From NCBI GenBank assembly GCA_029243445.1, contig JAQWSA010000061.1:1-29059 (forward strand): a stretch of DNA of 29,059 bases. Reading direction: 5' to 3'. This stretch comes from Alphaproteobacteria bacterium. Its GTDB lineage: Bacteria > Pseudomonadota > Alphaproteobacteria > UBA6615. The notes beneath the pieces were generated by a model, which was given only the letters and a program-made list of their open reading frames with translations, ran no database searches and was not told the origin of the DNA. Shown here piece after piece: positions 8,408 to 16,166 of this stretch (the stretch's first letter is position 1; each line of letters opens with the position of its first letter). Both the position numbers and the translations under genes were made by a program.

Positions 8408-9616
8408 TTACTTTCGAAGTTCAGTATAAATATCCAGTGTAGCTGAACACATACTAGTTTTAGAATATAAATTTTGTACACGATTAATAGCTATATTTGA
8501 TAATTTAGTTTTATTATGTCTTTCAATATCAATTACCTTTTGAAGGGTTTCTGAGAGCGCGCCAGGGTCACCTGGACTGAAAAGCCAACCAGTTTTATCT
8601 GGGATCACTTGCTCGACACCACCGCCATGATTCGCTAAAACAACTGGCTTTCCCATTGCCTGTGCTTCGGCCACCACACGCCCAAATGCCTCTGGATCCG
8701 TTGAAGCAGAAACCACTATATCTGCTAGAGTGTAAGCAGTTGGCATATCGTCACAATGACCCAAGAGCTTTATATGGTTTTCCATCCCCAATGATTTAAT
8801 TTGTTGTTCTAATTTTTTCTTATATGCTGATCGCCCCTGATCAGATCCAATTAAAAGCCCCATTACGTTAAAGTTTTCTGAACCCACATTTCTTTTAAGT
8901 TTGTATAGCGCATTAATTAGTAATGATTGCCCTTTCCACTGTGTAAGGCGTCCTGGCAATAATATTTTTATACTGTCCTCATCTAGACACCAAAGTCTTT
9001 TGATTTGTGAAACTTTTTCTTCGGTAACCTTTTGGGTGTTAAATATCTCTAGGTCTATCCCTCTTGGTACAATTCTAATGTTGCTTTCAGGAACGCCATA
9101 TTCATTTGTAATATGCTTGGCAATAAATTCCGAATTAGCAATTATAACTTCTCCTTTTGTCATAACCGAATTGTAGTGTTTTTTTATTTTTCCAATTACA
9201 CCAGTTCCATAATTGTAAGTGCCATGAAAGGTAGTTAAAAAATTACACTCGCAGATTCTAGAAGCCGACAGGGCGCTCCAAGCAGGAGCCCTACTTCGTG
9301 CATGTACTATACTAATATTGTTCTGTCTTATTGTTTCAACGAGGCGTTTTACATTATTTCTCATGGTCAAAGGGTTTTTTGAAGCTAAAGGAAGTGTTAT
9401 GTGATTAGCACCATTCTCCAAAAGCTCTTTAACCATCTGTCCTCCTTCTGAGGCTACAAAAGCATTGGCACCGCTATTTATTATTGCTTCAGCAATATCA
9501 ATTGTGGTTCTCTCAACGCCACCACCACCTGTTTTTAAAGACGGAAGGACCTGCAGCACAGATAGAACTGTATTTTCTGTTTTTTTGTGAATGTTAGACT
9601 GCATAGTAGATTTCAT
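8408..9616 (-). CDS. Glycosyltransferase family 4
   Basis: A 402-residue GT-B retaining glycosyltransferase. The N-terminal acceptor domain opens with SVLQVLPSLKTGGGGVERTTIDIAEAI, the glycine-rich start common in GT4 enzymes. A segment SIVHARSRAPAWSALSASR follows. The C-terminal donor-sugar domain contains ILLPGRLTQWKGQSLLINAL and the E-x7-E motif in DPEAFGRVVAEAQAMGKPVVLANHGG. The donor and acceptor are unknown; the neighbouring GT9 gene suggests LPS core or another surface glycan. The start could instead be an ATG at 9604. The 5' end lies only 15 bases from a divergent hydrolase gene, so its promoter must overlap that neighbour or the shared gap. Confidence 0.86.
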   Translation of the reverse strand: MKSTMQSNIHKKTENTVLSVLQVLPSLKTGGGGVERTTIDIAEAIINSGANAFVASEGGQMVKELLENGANHITLPLASKNPLTMRNNVKRLVETIRQNNISIVHARSRAPAWSALSASRICECNFLTTFHGTYNYGTGVIGKIKKHYNSVMTKGEVIIANSEFIAKHITNEYGVPESNIRIVPRGIDLEIFNTQKVTEEKVSQIKRLWCLDEDSIKILLPGRLTQWKGQSLLINALYKLKRNVGSENFNVMGLLIGSDQGRSAYKKKLEQQIKSLGMENHIKLLGHCDDMPTAYTLADIVVSASTDPEAFGRVVAEAQAMGKPVVLANHGGGVEQVIPDKTGWLFSPGDPGALSETLQKVIDIERHNKTKLSNIAINRVQNLYSKTSMCSATLDIYTELRK

Positions 9617-9631
9617 GTCATATTACCGTTA

Positions 9632-10456
9632 ATGAGAACGCCTTCATATGTTATTGCCCAAGATGGCACTAGATTAGCCTATTACGCTATACCGGCCAAG
9701 AAGGGTAAACAAAGACCTGGCATTGTATTTCTTGGTGGTTTTATGTCCAGCATGACGGGCAATAAAGCAACAGCTTTAGAAGCATGGGCTAAAAAGAATG
9801 GCTACGCATTCTTACGTTATGACTATTACGGGCACGGTAGCTCCGGGGGGTCAATAGAAAATGCCACAATAAGTCGATGGGTTGAAGATTCAATGACTAT
9901 AATTAATTTTGTTTGTGGTCGGACTGAAGGTTTAGATGGGCCGCTTATATTAGTGGGCTCATCTATGGGAGCCTGGATAATGATACATGTTGCTTTGGCT
10001 CTTAAAGAAAACGATAGCAGACAAAGAGTAGTTGGTTTAATGGGGGTTGCCGCTGCTCCTGACTTTACAAAAGATTTGTTGCCAAATCACTTGGGGGCAA
10101 AAAATATGAAAAAAATATTTGAGGAAGGTGTTTATAAAATGTCTTCTGATTATTCTGATGAGCCCTTTATAATAACTAAAGAATTGATTCAAGATGGGGA
10201 TCAGATGAGCGTACTGAAGGCCAAGATAAATATTGATCTACCTGTACGTCTTATTCATGGCACTTGTGACAAAGATGTTCCTTGGGATCAGTCACGTAAG
10301 TTAATGCAAGCTCTAATATCAGAAGATGTAGAATTAATTTTAGTTAAGGGAGGCAACCATAGGCTCTCAAATAAAGATGAACTGGAACGGATTTTTATCA
10401 CACTTGACAGTCTAATTAACTCTTTAGAATTAGAAGACTCCATTTTTGAGAATTGA
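9632..10456 (+). CDS. Alpha/beta hydrolase, ABHD10-like
   Basis: A 274-residue alpha/beta hydrolase. The nucleophile elbow GSSMG has Ser111, the acid is probably Asp213 (HGTCD), and the base is His243 (GNHRLS). An oxyanion region LGGFMSSMTG is at 34-43 and RYDYYGHGSS at 62-71. This pattern resembles the ABHD10 group of small esterases and thioesterases; the substrate is unknown. I start at the ATG at 9632, because the 15 residues added by the ATG at 9587 lie antisense inside the GT4 gene and do not look like hydrolase sequence. No Shine-Dalgarno is visible, so the mRNA may be leaderless. The 3' end overlaps the convergent epimerase-like gene by 27 bases. Confidence 0.86.
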   Translation: MRTPSYVIAQDGTRLAYYAIPAKKGKQRPGIVFLGGFMSSMTGNKATALEAWAKKNGYAFLRYDYYGHGSSGGSIENATISRWVEDSMTIINFVCGRTEGLDGPLILVGSSMGAWIMIHVALALKENDSRQRVVGLMGVAAAPDFTKDLLPNHLGAKNMKKIFEEGVYKMSSDYSDEPFIITKELIQDGDQMSVLKAKINIDLPVRLIHGTCDKDVPWDQSRKLMQALISEDVELILVKGGNHRLSNKDELERIFITLDSLINSLELEDSIFEN

Positions 10457-11323
10457 TTTCAATCCAGAGCGATATTCTGGGTAAGACAGTTTTACACCTA
10501 ACTCACTTTTTATAAGACTATTTGATACCCGTTTATTTTCTAAATAGAAACTACGGATAATATTAGATATTTTGGCCTGGTTGAATGGTGTTTCTGGTGG
10601 CGGGGCAACGTTGAGCAATTTGCAGGCGAATAATATGATATCTTGAGGGGGAGCCGCTAAATCATCACAAACGTTATAAACTGAACCTGGGTTGATTTGG
10701 TTAATAGAGGCTAAAAGGACTTTGACTATGTCATCGACATGTATTCGATTAAATACATGACCTTCCTTTATAATGCGCTTGGCCTTACCTTTTTTGACAA
10801 CCTCGAGAGCATTGCGTCCTGGTCCATATATACCAGATAGTCGGAAAACATGTAATGGAACGTTGTGTTGGTGCCATAGTTTGCTCCAAGAATCTTCAGC
10901 TATACGACGGTCGTTCCCGCGCATGGTAGTTGGCGAACAGTCGGACTTCTCATCTACTAAACTCCCACCTTTATCTCCATAAACACTTGTGCTTGATAGA
11001 TACCCGGCCCAACGTAAGTTTTCAGAAATATTTAAAATGTTTGACAAGTATAGTTCAATTATAGGGTCAGTCATCGACTTTGGTGGTACAGAACTAAGTA
11101 GGTGGGTTGTGCCCTCTAGAGCCTCAGAAGGGTTCAGTAGAGGTGTTTTATCATCTAAGACCCAGGCTTTTATTCCCAGTTTAGCTAACTTTTTACATTT
11201 TTCTTGACTACGGCACGTCCCTCTGACTGACCAGCCTCTTTCAATAAGAAACTTTGAAAGCTCAATGGCTGTATAACCTAGACCAAAGCAGAAAAGTGAA
11301 GATGTATCAGGCATTACTATCAT
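10430..11323 (-). CDS. NAD-dependent epimerase/dehydratase-fold protein (YeeZ-like SDR)
   Basis: A 297-residue extended or atypical SDR. The N-terminal motif is FGLGYTAIELSKFLIERGW, followed by the YeeZ-like RGTCRS. The SSVPP segment, the active-site-like YLSSTSVYGDKGG with Thr-Ser and Tyr, and FRLSGIYGPGRN, RIHVDDIV and YNVCDD are all typical of this group. Tyr is present, but the usual YxxxK lysine is not obvious (YGDKGG), as in other YeeZ-type proteins. Function and substrate are unknown. An ATG at 11314 is an alternative start; neither start has a clear Shine-Dalgarno. The C-terminus overlaps the convergent hydrolase gene. Confidence 0.83.
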   Translation of the reverse strand: MIVMPDTSSLFCFGLGYTAIELSKFLIERGWSVRGTCRSQEKCKKLAKLGIKAWVLDDKTPLLNPSEALEGTTHLLSSVPPKSMTDPIIELYLSNILNISENLRWAGYLSSTSVYGDKGGSLVDEKSDCSPTTMRGNDRRIAEDSWSKLWHQHNVPLHVFRLSGIYGPGRNALEVVKKGKAKRIIKEGHVFNRIHVDDIVKVLLASINQINPGSVYNVCDDLAAPPQDIILFACKLLNVAPPPETPFNQAKISNIIRSFYLENKRVSNSLIKSELGVKLSYPEYRSGLKSILKNGVF

Positions 11324-11377
11324 ATTTATGTTAATTTATTTAAGGTACTAGGTCATATGAGCTTGTATTTTGTTGGT

Positions 11378-12058
11378 TTAAAAATCTAGATTTGCATAAT
11401 GTTTTGGTGGAGGTACACCTGGAATTCTATCAGCTAAAATAGGCCTTACGCTAGGTCGAGATTTTAACCTAGCATACCAAGATTTAGCTTCTGGGTATTC
11501 TTCCCAAGGTACATCATTGACGTAATCAACACATGACAACTGGGAAGCAGCAGAGATATCGGCCAGGGAAAATTTATCACCAGCAAGCCAATTTTGTCTC
11601 TCCATCAAGTATTCTATATAGGAAAGATGAGTGCCTATATTCGAGTGCCCAGCTCTGATTGCTATAGAAGATGGTGCGCCCAAACCTAGAAAGCGTTTGT
11701 TAATCTTTTCGTCCACTAAGTTTCTGGTAACCTCTCGATAAAACTTTAGATCAAACCAAGCTATAAGCCTTCTAATTTCAGCACGATCAGTTGCAGAGCC
11801 ATAGATTAGAGGCGGAATGGGGTGAGAGTCCTCAAGATACTCACATATAGAATTTGAATCAGCTAGAACTGTATTAGAATTTTCTTTCTTAATATCTAAC
11901 AACACCGGTACCTCTCCAGCTGGGTTAAGAGCTAAAAAACCTTTACGGCGTTCCCATGATTTCTCTATTACCAAATCGTAAGTAAGTTTTTTTTCGCTTA
12001 GGGCTATGCGGACCTTACGTGAAAAGGGGCATAACCATAGGTGATATAGAGTCCGCAT
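11378..12058 (-). CDS. fzlA: GST-fold protein, probable FtsZ-binding protein FzlA
   Basis: A 226-residue protein with an N-terminal thioredoxin-like domain (about 1-80) and an all-helical GST C-terminal domain. Its features match what I recall of the alphaproteobacterial FzlA family: start MRTLYHLWL, then RKVRIALSEKKL, WERRKGFLALNPAGEVPVLL, ICEYLEDSHP, the LIAWFDLKF helix, NWLAGDKFSLADISAA, and the ending RIPGVPPPKHYANLDF. In Caulobacter FzlA binds FtsZ filaments and drives constriction; it is not a known detoxifying enzyme. Proximity to uppP supports an envelope or division role. A general glutathione S-transferase is the alternative, since I could not run a family search. Confidence 0.68.
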   Translation of the reverse strand: MRTLYHLWLCPFSRKVRIALSEKKLTYDLVIEKSWERRKGFLALNPAGEVPVLLDIKKENSNTVLADSNSICEYLEDSHPIPPLIYGSATDRAEIRRLIAWFDLKFYREVTRNLVDEKINKRFLGLGAPSSIAIRAGHSNIGTHLSYIEYLMERQNWLAGDKFSLADISAASQLSCVDYVNDVPWEEYPEAKSWYARLKSRPSVRPILADRIPGVPPPKHYANLDF

Positions 12059-12107
12059 TATATATACACTTCATTCTATAAGGTTTTTAGTTATATGGGC
12101 TTAAAGT

Positions 12108-13079
12108 TTATCCAACTGTTTGTCGTAAATAGTTACATATATCGCTTATACATACTCTTCCTTGGTCGATCATATTTGATTGGGTAAAAAATGTATGCAT
12201 CACCCCCGGGTAAACTTTTAAGATGTGGGGGTGCTCTTTTTCTTTCATTAACTCTGCTAGTCTTAACGAATCATCTCGGATTGGATCCAACTCAGCGGCG
12301 GCGATGAAAACATTTGGAAGATCAGTTATTTCCCCTCTAATGGCAAAAGCACGGGGATCATTCCTGTCAGTATCCTTAACATAATCTGAATATACCTTCT
12401 TAACGTACTCGGTGAGGATAATAAAATCCCCGTTTCCCAATTCTTTCATGGAGTCTGATTCTAGATTATCATCAATCACCCCATAAATAGAAACTATGCC
12501 CTTTATTAAGTTTGGTTTATTCTCGTGCAACTCAAAAGCAGCCCCAAATGCAACACTTGCCCCAGCAGATGCTCCTCCAATTACAATTGAATTACTATTA
12601 AGCCCCAAGCTTCCCCCTTCTTCTGAAAGCCATTCTAAAACAGCTGCAATTTCAATGACAGGATCAGGAAAAGTGTGCTCAGGAACATGAACGTAGTCAC
12701 AACTTATGACAGCTCCCCCCCATTCCTTTGCTATTTCTCGCATTTGTCTGTCATTAGATAATTGATTGCCTAACTTAAAACCGCCCCCGTGCAAATATAA
12801 AAAGACTGGCATATTAGGCTTGTTTTTCGATTTATAAAGACGCATAGGAACTTCTCTGAAGGGGCCCGGTATGTAATCATCAAGCATAACCTCCATCTCA
12901 GGACCACCTTCATTCCAAACCAAACGGGCTTTATTTGTGCTCTCTCTGATTTCATCAATAGTTTCTCCAGCACCTCCAATACTTTCTACTATTTCGGCAT
13001 TCTTTTTAAGTGCTGCAGCCTGTTGAGGGTGAATTTTAGATATCCATTTTTGAGTGATATCAACGTCTAAATCAGCCAT
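12108..13079 (-). CDS. Alpha/beta hydrolase, hormone-sensitive-lipase (HSL) family
   Basis: A 323-residue esterase or lipase-type hydrolase of the HSL family (bacterial lipase family IV). The oxyanion-hole motif HGGG is at 97-100 and the nucleophile motif GASAG has Ser171. The acid is Asp265 (AAELDPIRDDS) and the base is His295 (GVMHTF). No signal peptide is seen, so it is probably cytoplasmic. It would hydrolyse short acyl or small ester substrates, but no natural substrate can be assigned. It lies 49 bases upstream of the FzlA-like gene on the same strand. A long AT-rich non-coding stretch upstream separates it from divergent uppP. Confidence 0.88.
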   Translation of the reverse strand: MADLDVDITQKWISKIHPQQAAALKKNAEIVESIGGAGETIDEIRESTNKARLVWNEGGPEMEVMLDDYIPGPFREVPMRLYKSKNKPNMPVFLYLHGGGFKLGNQLSNDRQMREIAKEWGGAVISCDYVHVPEHTFPDPVIEIAAVLEWLSEEGGSLGLNSNSIVIGGASAGASVAFGAAFELHENKPNLIKGIVSIYGVIDDNLESDSMKELGNGDFIILTEYVKKVYSDYVKDTDRNDPRAFAIRGEITDLPNVFIAAAELDPIRDDSLRLAELMKEKEHPHILKVYPGVMHTFFTQSNMIDQGRVCISDICNYLRQTVG

Positions 13080-13414
13080 AAAATTTTCCAGTTTGTTGTT
13101 CAGAAATGACCTGGTGTTATTATAATAATTCAGAATATATAGGTTAATTAGAATGCTATAACATTATTGATATATGACTTGCATATTATTCGTTTTTATC
13201 CCAATTTTTCTATATTATCTTTAAACCTGCAATTTAAAAACTCTATTTTAAGAATGGATAAATAAAAAATAGCATAAAATTTTTTAAATAGCGCGGTGTA
13301 ATTAAAAGTCCATTTTTGCTAAATTATAATACCAAGTCTTTATTTAGCATTTAACACATTGTACTTATTATTACATAATATAGAATACTCTAACCATATA
13401 GAGGATAACCCAAA
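13080..13414. other. 335-base AT-rich divergent intergenic region
   Basis: This spacer lies between the HSL-family hydrolase (minus) and uppP (plus). It is very AT-rich, with stop codons in all frames, and I see no credible small gene or RNA. It holds a likely uppP promoter at its right end (13359-13386) and must also carry the promoter of the minus-strand hydrolase, which I could not pin down. Confidence 0.6.
13359..13386 (+). promoter_or_regulatory. Candidate uppP promoter
   Basis: TTGTAC (4 of 6) and TAGAAT (5 of 6) are separated by 16 bases. Transcription would begin near 13393, giving a leader of roughly 20 bases with AGAGG upstream of the ATG at 13415. In sequence this AT-rich, chance matches are common, so the call is moderate. 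Confidence 0.42.
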
Positions 13415-14215
13415 ATGGACCTCTTGGACATAATTCTACTTTCTATAGTACAAGGTGTAACTGAGTTTTTGCCAGTGAGTTCATCAGCTCACTTACGTAC
13501 TGCCTCAGAATTACTAGGTATTCACGCAAGCACTTTGGGCTTTGATGTTGCGGTACACATTGGCACTTTGGGGGCAGTAGTAATTTATTTTAGAAGGGAC
13601 TTAGCTCGTATAGCTGTTGGTACCACTAAGTTTATGAGAGGTACGAGGACTGAAGAAGGCTTTTTAGGAATAAATCTTATAATAGCGACAATACCTGTAT
13701 ATTTTGTGGGCTTTTTTTTACGAGACTATATTGAGAGTGACTTGAGGTTAATTGAGGTTATTGGATGGACATCAATAGTTTTTGGTATTCTTTTATGGTG
13801 GGCTGATCGCTATTGTATGACAATTCTTACCCTCAAACATTTAAATTATCGAAAAGCATTTATTATTGGTATTTTCCAGGTATTTGCTTTGATTCCTGGT
13901 TCTAGCCGAGCAGGCGTTACTATTACTGCTGCAAGAATGCTGGGATATGAGCGAATAGAAGCTGCACGCTTTTCAATGTTATTATCTATACCGGCAATTG
14001 CAGGGGCTGGAACATTAGTTTTTTTTGATTTTTTTAGTGATGGTAATGCTGTAGTTTGGCGAAGTGCACTTTTAGCCGTAATTTTATCATTTATTACTGC
14101 AACATTAGCAATTTCTTTGCTTATGCGTTGGTTAAAATATTCTGGTTTCGCCCCTTTTGTTATTTATCGGATATTATTTGGAACCTTGATACTTAGTTAC
14201 GCTTATAGTTTCTAA
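13415..14215 (+). CDS. uppP: Undecaprenyl-diphosphatase (BacA/UppP family)
   Basis: Integral inner-membrane phosphatase that converts undecaprenyl pyrophosphate to the monophosphate, regenerating the lipid carrier for peptidoglycan and surface polysaccharides. Overproduction of this family gives bacitracin resistance. The 266-residue protein has the two family signatures: QGVTEFLPVSSSAHL (residues 14-28, with the catalytic Glu and Ser) and the PGSSRAG loop around residue 160. Hydrophobic helices span the whole length. It starts MDLLDIILLSIVQG, typical of the family. The gene is monocistronic on the plus strand and ends only 5 bases from the convergent NDUFA9-like gene. Confidence 0.95.
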   Translation: MDLLDIILLSIVQGVTEFLPVSSSAHLRTASELLGIHASTLGFDVAVHIGTLGAVVIYFRRDLARIAVGTTKFMRGTRTEEGFLGINLIIATIPVYFVGFFLRDYIESDLRLIEVIGWTSIVFGILLWWADRYCMTILTLKHLNYRKAFIIGIFQVFALIPGSSRAGVTITAARMLGYERIEAARFSMLLSIPAIAGAGTLVFFDFFSDGNAVVWRSALLAVILSFITATLAISLLMRWLKYSGFAPFVIYRILFGTLILSYAYSF

Positions 14216-14220
14216 TTATT

Positions 14221-15171
14221 TTAGACTATTGATGCTCTTCCTAGGCGACCTCCTTTCCGGTATCTGCTAAGATAAGTTGGGATAATTGTCTCAACAGCTG
14301 TGGGCTGTATTCCTAGATCGGCTAGATTAAAAGCATCCTGGCTGACGATATTGTCGGCTTTTAGAGATAGTATCTGATCATAAGTCAAAAGTGGCTTAGG
14401 CATTAAACCCATTATTCTACCTTGAATTTCGCCTAACTGGAAAGGAACTGGCAATAAAAGACACCGGCGACGAGTATTGTGGAGAATAATTTTCATTAAT
14501 TCAGTATAGCTATATATATTTGGCCCTCCGATCTCATAGATTTTACCCTTTGCAGAGATGTTTGATAGAGCGCTTACAATTGCAGCTGCCACATCTCTCA
14601 CATATATGGGTTGAAAAAGGGTTTTTCCATAACCGTACAGGGGTAGTATGGGTGACAGCCGAGTTAATGAACCAAACAAATTAAAGAATTTATCTTCAGG
14701 GCCAAATATAATTGAGGGTCTTATAATAATAGCTCCTGGAAAATTTTTATGTATTGCTTTTTCTCCCTCTCCTTTGGTACGCAAATATTCCGATAGAGCA
14801 GATCTATGCGCTCCTATTGCCGATACTTGTAATAGAGTATCTACACCGGATTCTGTAGATAAACGCCCTAGTGTTTCAGGAATATTAGAATGAAGTTTTT
14901 CAAATGTTTGTTGACCTTGTTTATATAAGATACCAATGAGATTAATTACTATGTCTGCATTTTCAACTGCTTTCTCAATATCTACTTTTTTTCTAGCATT
15001 TATTTTTATTGGAGTTATCTGACCAACTTGGCCTAGCGGCTTCAAAAATTTTGCCTTTTCTATATCTCTAACTGCGACTGTGATTATTGCTCCCTGGTCT
15101 GCCAAGAGTTCAACAACATAGCGCCCTATAAATCCTGATCCGCCGAAGATTGTAACTCGTTTTTGTTGCAT
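14221..15171 (-). CDS. NDUFA9-like NAD(P)-binding protein (atypical SDR)
   Basis: A 316-residue atypical SDR related to NDUFA9, an accessory subunit of mitochondrial complex I with alphaproteobacterial relatives. The Rossmann motif FGGSGFIGRYVV lies near the N-terminus. It is followed by VRDIEKAKFL, INLIGILYKQGQQTF, the QVSAIGAH segment in place of a classical Ser-Tyr-Lys active site, IIRPSIIFGPEDKFFN, and QPIYVRDVAAAI. The family probably binds NADPH structurally rather than catalysing redox turnover. In some bacteria the role is assembly or quinone-linked, but here the function is not shown by context. Good length and an ATG start. It converges with uppP. Confidence 0.86.
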   Translation of the reverse strand: MQQKRVTIFGGSGFIGRYVVELLADQGAIITVAVRDIEKAKFLKPLGQVGQITPIKINARKKVDIEKAVENADIVINLIGILYKQGQQTFEKLHSNIPETLGRLSTESGVDTLLQVSAIGAHRSALSEYLRTKGEGEKAIHKNFPGAIIIRPSIIFGPEDKFFNLFGSLTRLSPILPLYGYGKTLFQPIYVRDVAAAIVSALSNISAKGKIYEIGGPNIYSYTELMKIILHNTRRRCLLLPVPFQLGEIQGRIMGLMPKPLLTYDQILSLKADNIVSQDAFNLADLGIQPTAVETIIPTYLSRYRKGGRLGRASIV

Positions 15172-15310
15172 TATCTTTGGCCTCCTATTTCTGCACTAAT
15201 ATTTTATTATCAACTATTATTAGTTTTTGAACACTTACCTGTGTATAACGCTTCCTTAGCTAAACTGCCAAGTAATCTTATTTGAATAAGGATAGATGAT
15301 TGACAAGGTT

Positions 15311-15332
15311 CGTTGCTCCGGAGTAGCAAACG
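15311..15332. repeat. Small imperfect hairpin upstream of rnd
   Basis: CGTTGCT at 15311-15317 pairs with AGCAAACG at 15325-15332 with one bulged A. Its centre contains the palindrome CTCCGGAG. It is GC-richer than the surrounding spacer (15172-15387), which otherwise shows no gene. It could be an operator or an RNA hairpin; no T-run follows. Confidence 0.3.
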
Positions 15333-15387
15333 TAATTATATGCAGTTAGATAGAGCTTTTGGTTTATTAAATAATAGAGATTAAGAC

Positions 15388-16011
15388 GTGGATATTAAAA
15401 TTTATCAAAACGACCTACCGGATGACTTAGATCTTGGATCAGTCATTGCTGTAGATACTGAGACGTTGGGCTTAAACCTATTTCGTGACCGACTTTGTTT
15501 GGTTCAACTATGTAGTGGTGATGGGATAGCACATTTGGTTCAATGCTCGAATGGTGTTGAAGGTGTTTATGAAGCTCCTAATTTAAAGTCCGTTCTTAGT
15601 GATTCTTCACGCCTCAAATTATTTCATTTTGGACGATTTGATTTAGCAGTTTTGCGCCGAGATCTTGGGATTCTTGCCACCCCTGTCTATTGTACTAAAA
15701 TAGCTTCTAAGTTGGTTCGTACATTTACGGACCGCCATGGATTAAAGGACTTGTGTCGTGACCTGCTTGGGGTTGATATTTCTAAGCAACAACAAACTTC
15801 TGATTGGGGAGCCGAAGACCTAAGTAATGAACAGTTGGAATATGCTGCTAGTGATGTTTTGTATCTTCACGATCTTAAAGACCGATTGGACATAATGATC
15901 AAGCGTCAAAGACGTTCTGATCTAGCAAATAGCTGTTTTGAATTTTTACCTTATCGTGCGGAACTTGATTTAGCTGGCTGGAACGATGTTGATATATTTT
16001 CACATAGCTAA
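15388..16011 (+). CDS. rnd: Ribonuclease D, short form without HRDC domain
   Basis: A 207-residue 3'-5' exoribonuclease of the DEDDy superfamily, involved in tRNA and other RNA 3'-end maturation. The metal-binding residues are visible: Asp23 and Glu25 (AVDTET), Asp85 (HFGRFD), Tyr152 and Asp156 (YAASDVLYLHDL). It lacks the C-terminal HRDC domains of Escherichia coli RNase D (375 residues); this short form is, to my knowledge, usual in Alphaproteobacteria. The start is a GTG at 15388, which yields the expected family N-terminus, with only a weak purine-rich stretch upstream. It precedes the kpsF-lpt genes but is separated from them by 155 bases and a promoter candidate. Confidence 0.9.
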   Translation: MDIKIYQNDLPDDLDLGSVIAVDTETLGLNLFRDRLCLVQLCSGDGIAHLVQCSNGVEGVYEAPNLKSVLSDSSRLKLFHFGRFDLAVLRRDLGILATPVYCTKIASKLVRTFTDRHGLKDLCRDLLGVDISKQQQTSDWGAEDLSNEQLEYAASDVLYLHDLKDRLDIMIKRQRRSDLANSCFEFLPYRAELDLAGWNDVDIFSHS

Positions 16012-16041
16012 AACTCTATTTACTAGTGTAGAAGTGCTGCG

Positions 16042-16070
16042 TTGACCTTTTAATTATACGGTCACATACT
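16042..16070 (+). promoter_or_regulatory. Candidate promoter for kpsF-lptC-lptA-lptB-rpoN
   Basis: TTGACC (5 of 6) and CATACT (4 of 6) are 17 bases apart, with predicted initiation near 16077 and a leader of about 90 bases. The position in the only sizeable gap before the tightly packed kpsF-to-rpoN block supports it. Confidence 0.5.
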
Positions 16071-16166
16071 AGAATTATTTATTTAGCGAGCGAGTTATAA
16101 CCCTGAATAGAGAATTTTTAAAATCATAGGCGTTTTTTAAAATTTAAGAAGCACAACAATATTTGT

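Noticed and set aside
13080..13414. A small gene or origin-like element in the AT-rich region before uppP
   Set aside because: All frames are cut by stops and no iterated boxes or direct repeats are visible. The AT-richness fits a promoter-bearing spacer.
15172..15387. A tRNA or other RNA gene in the spacer with the GC-richer hairpin
   Set aside because: There is no cloverleaf, no T-loop GTTCGAATC-like box and no CCA-type 3' end; only a short bulged hairpin is present.
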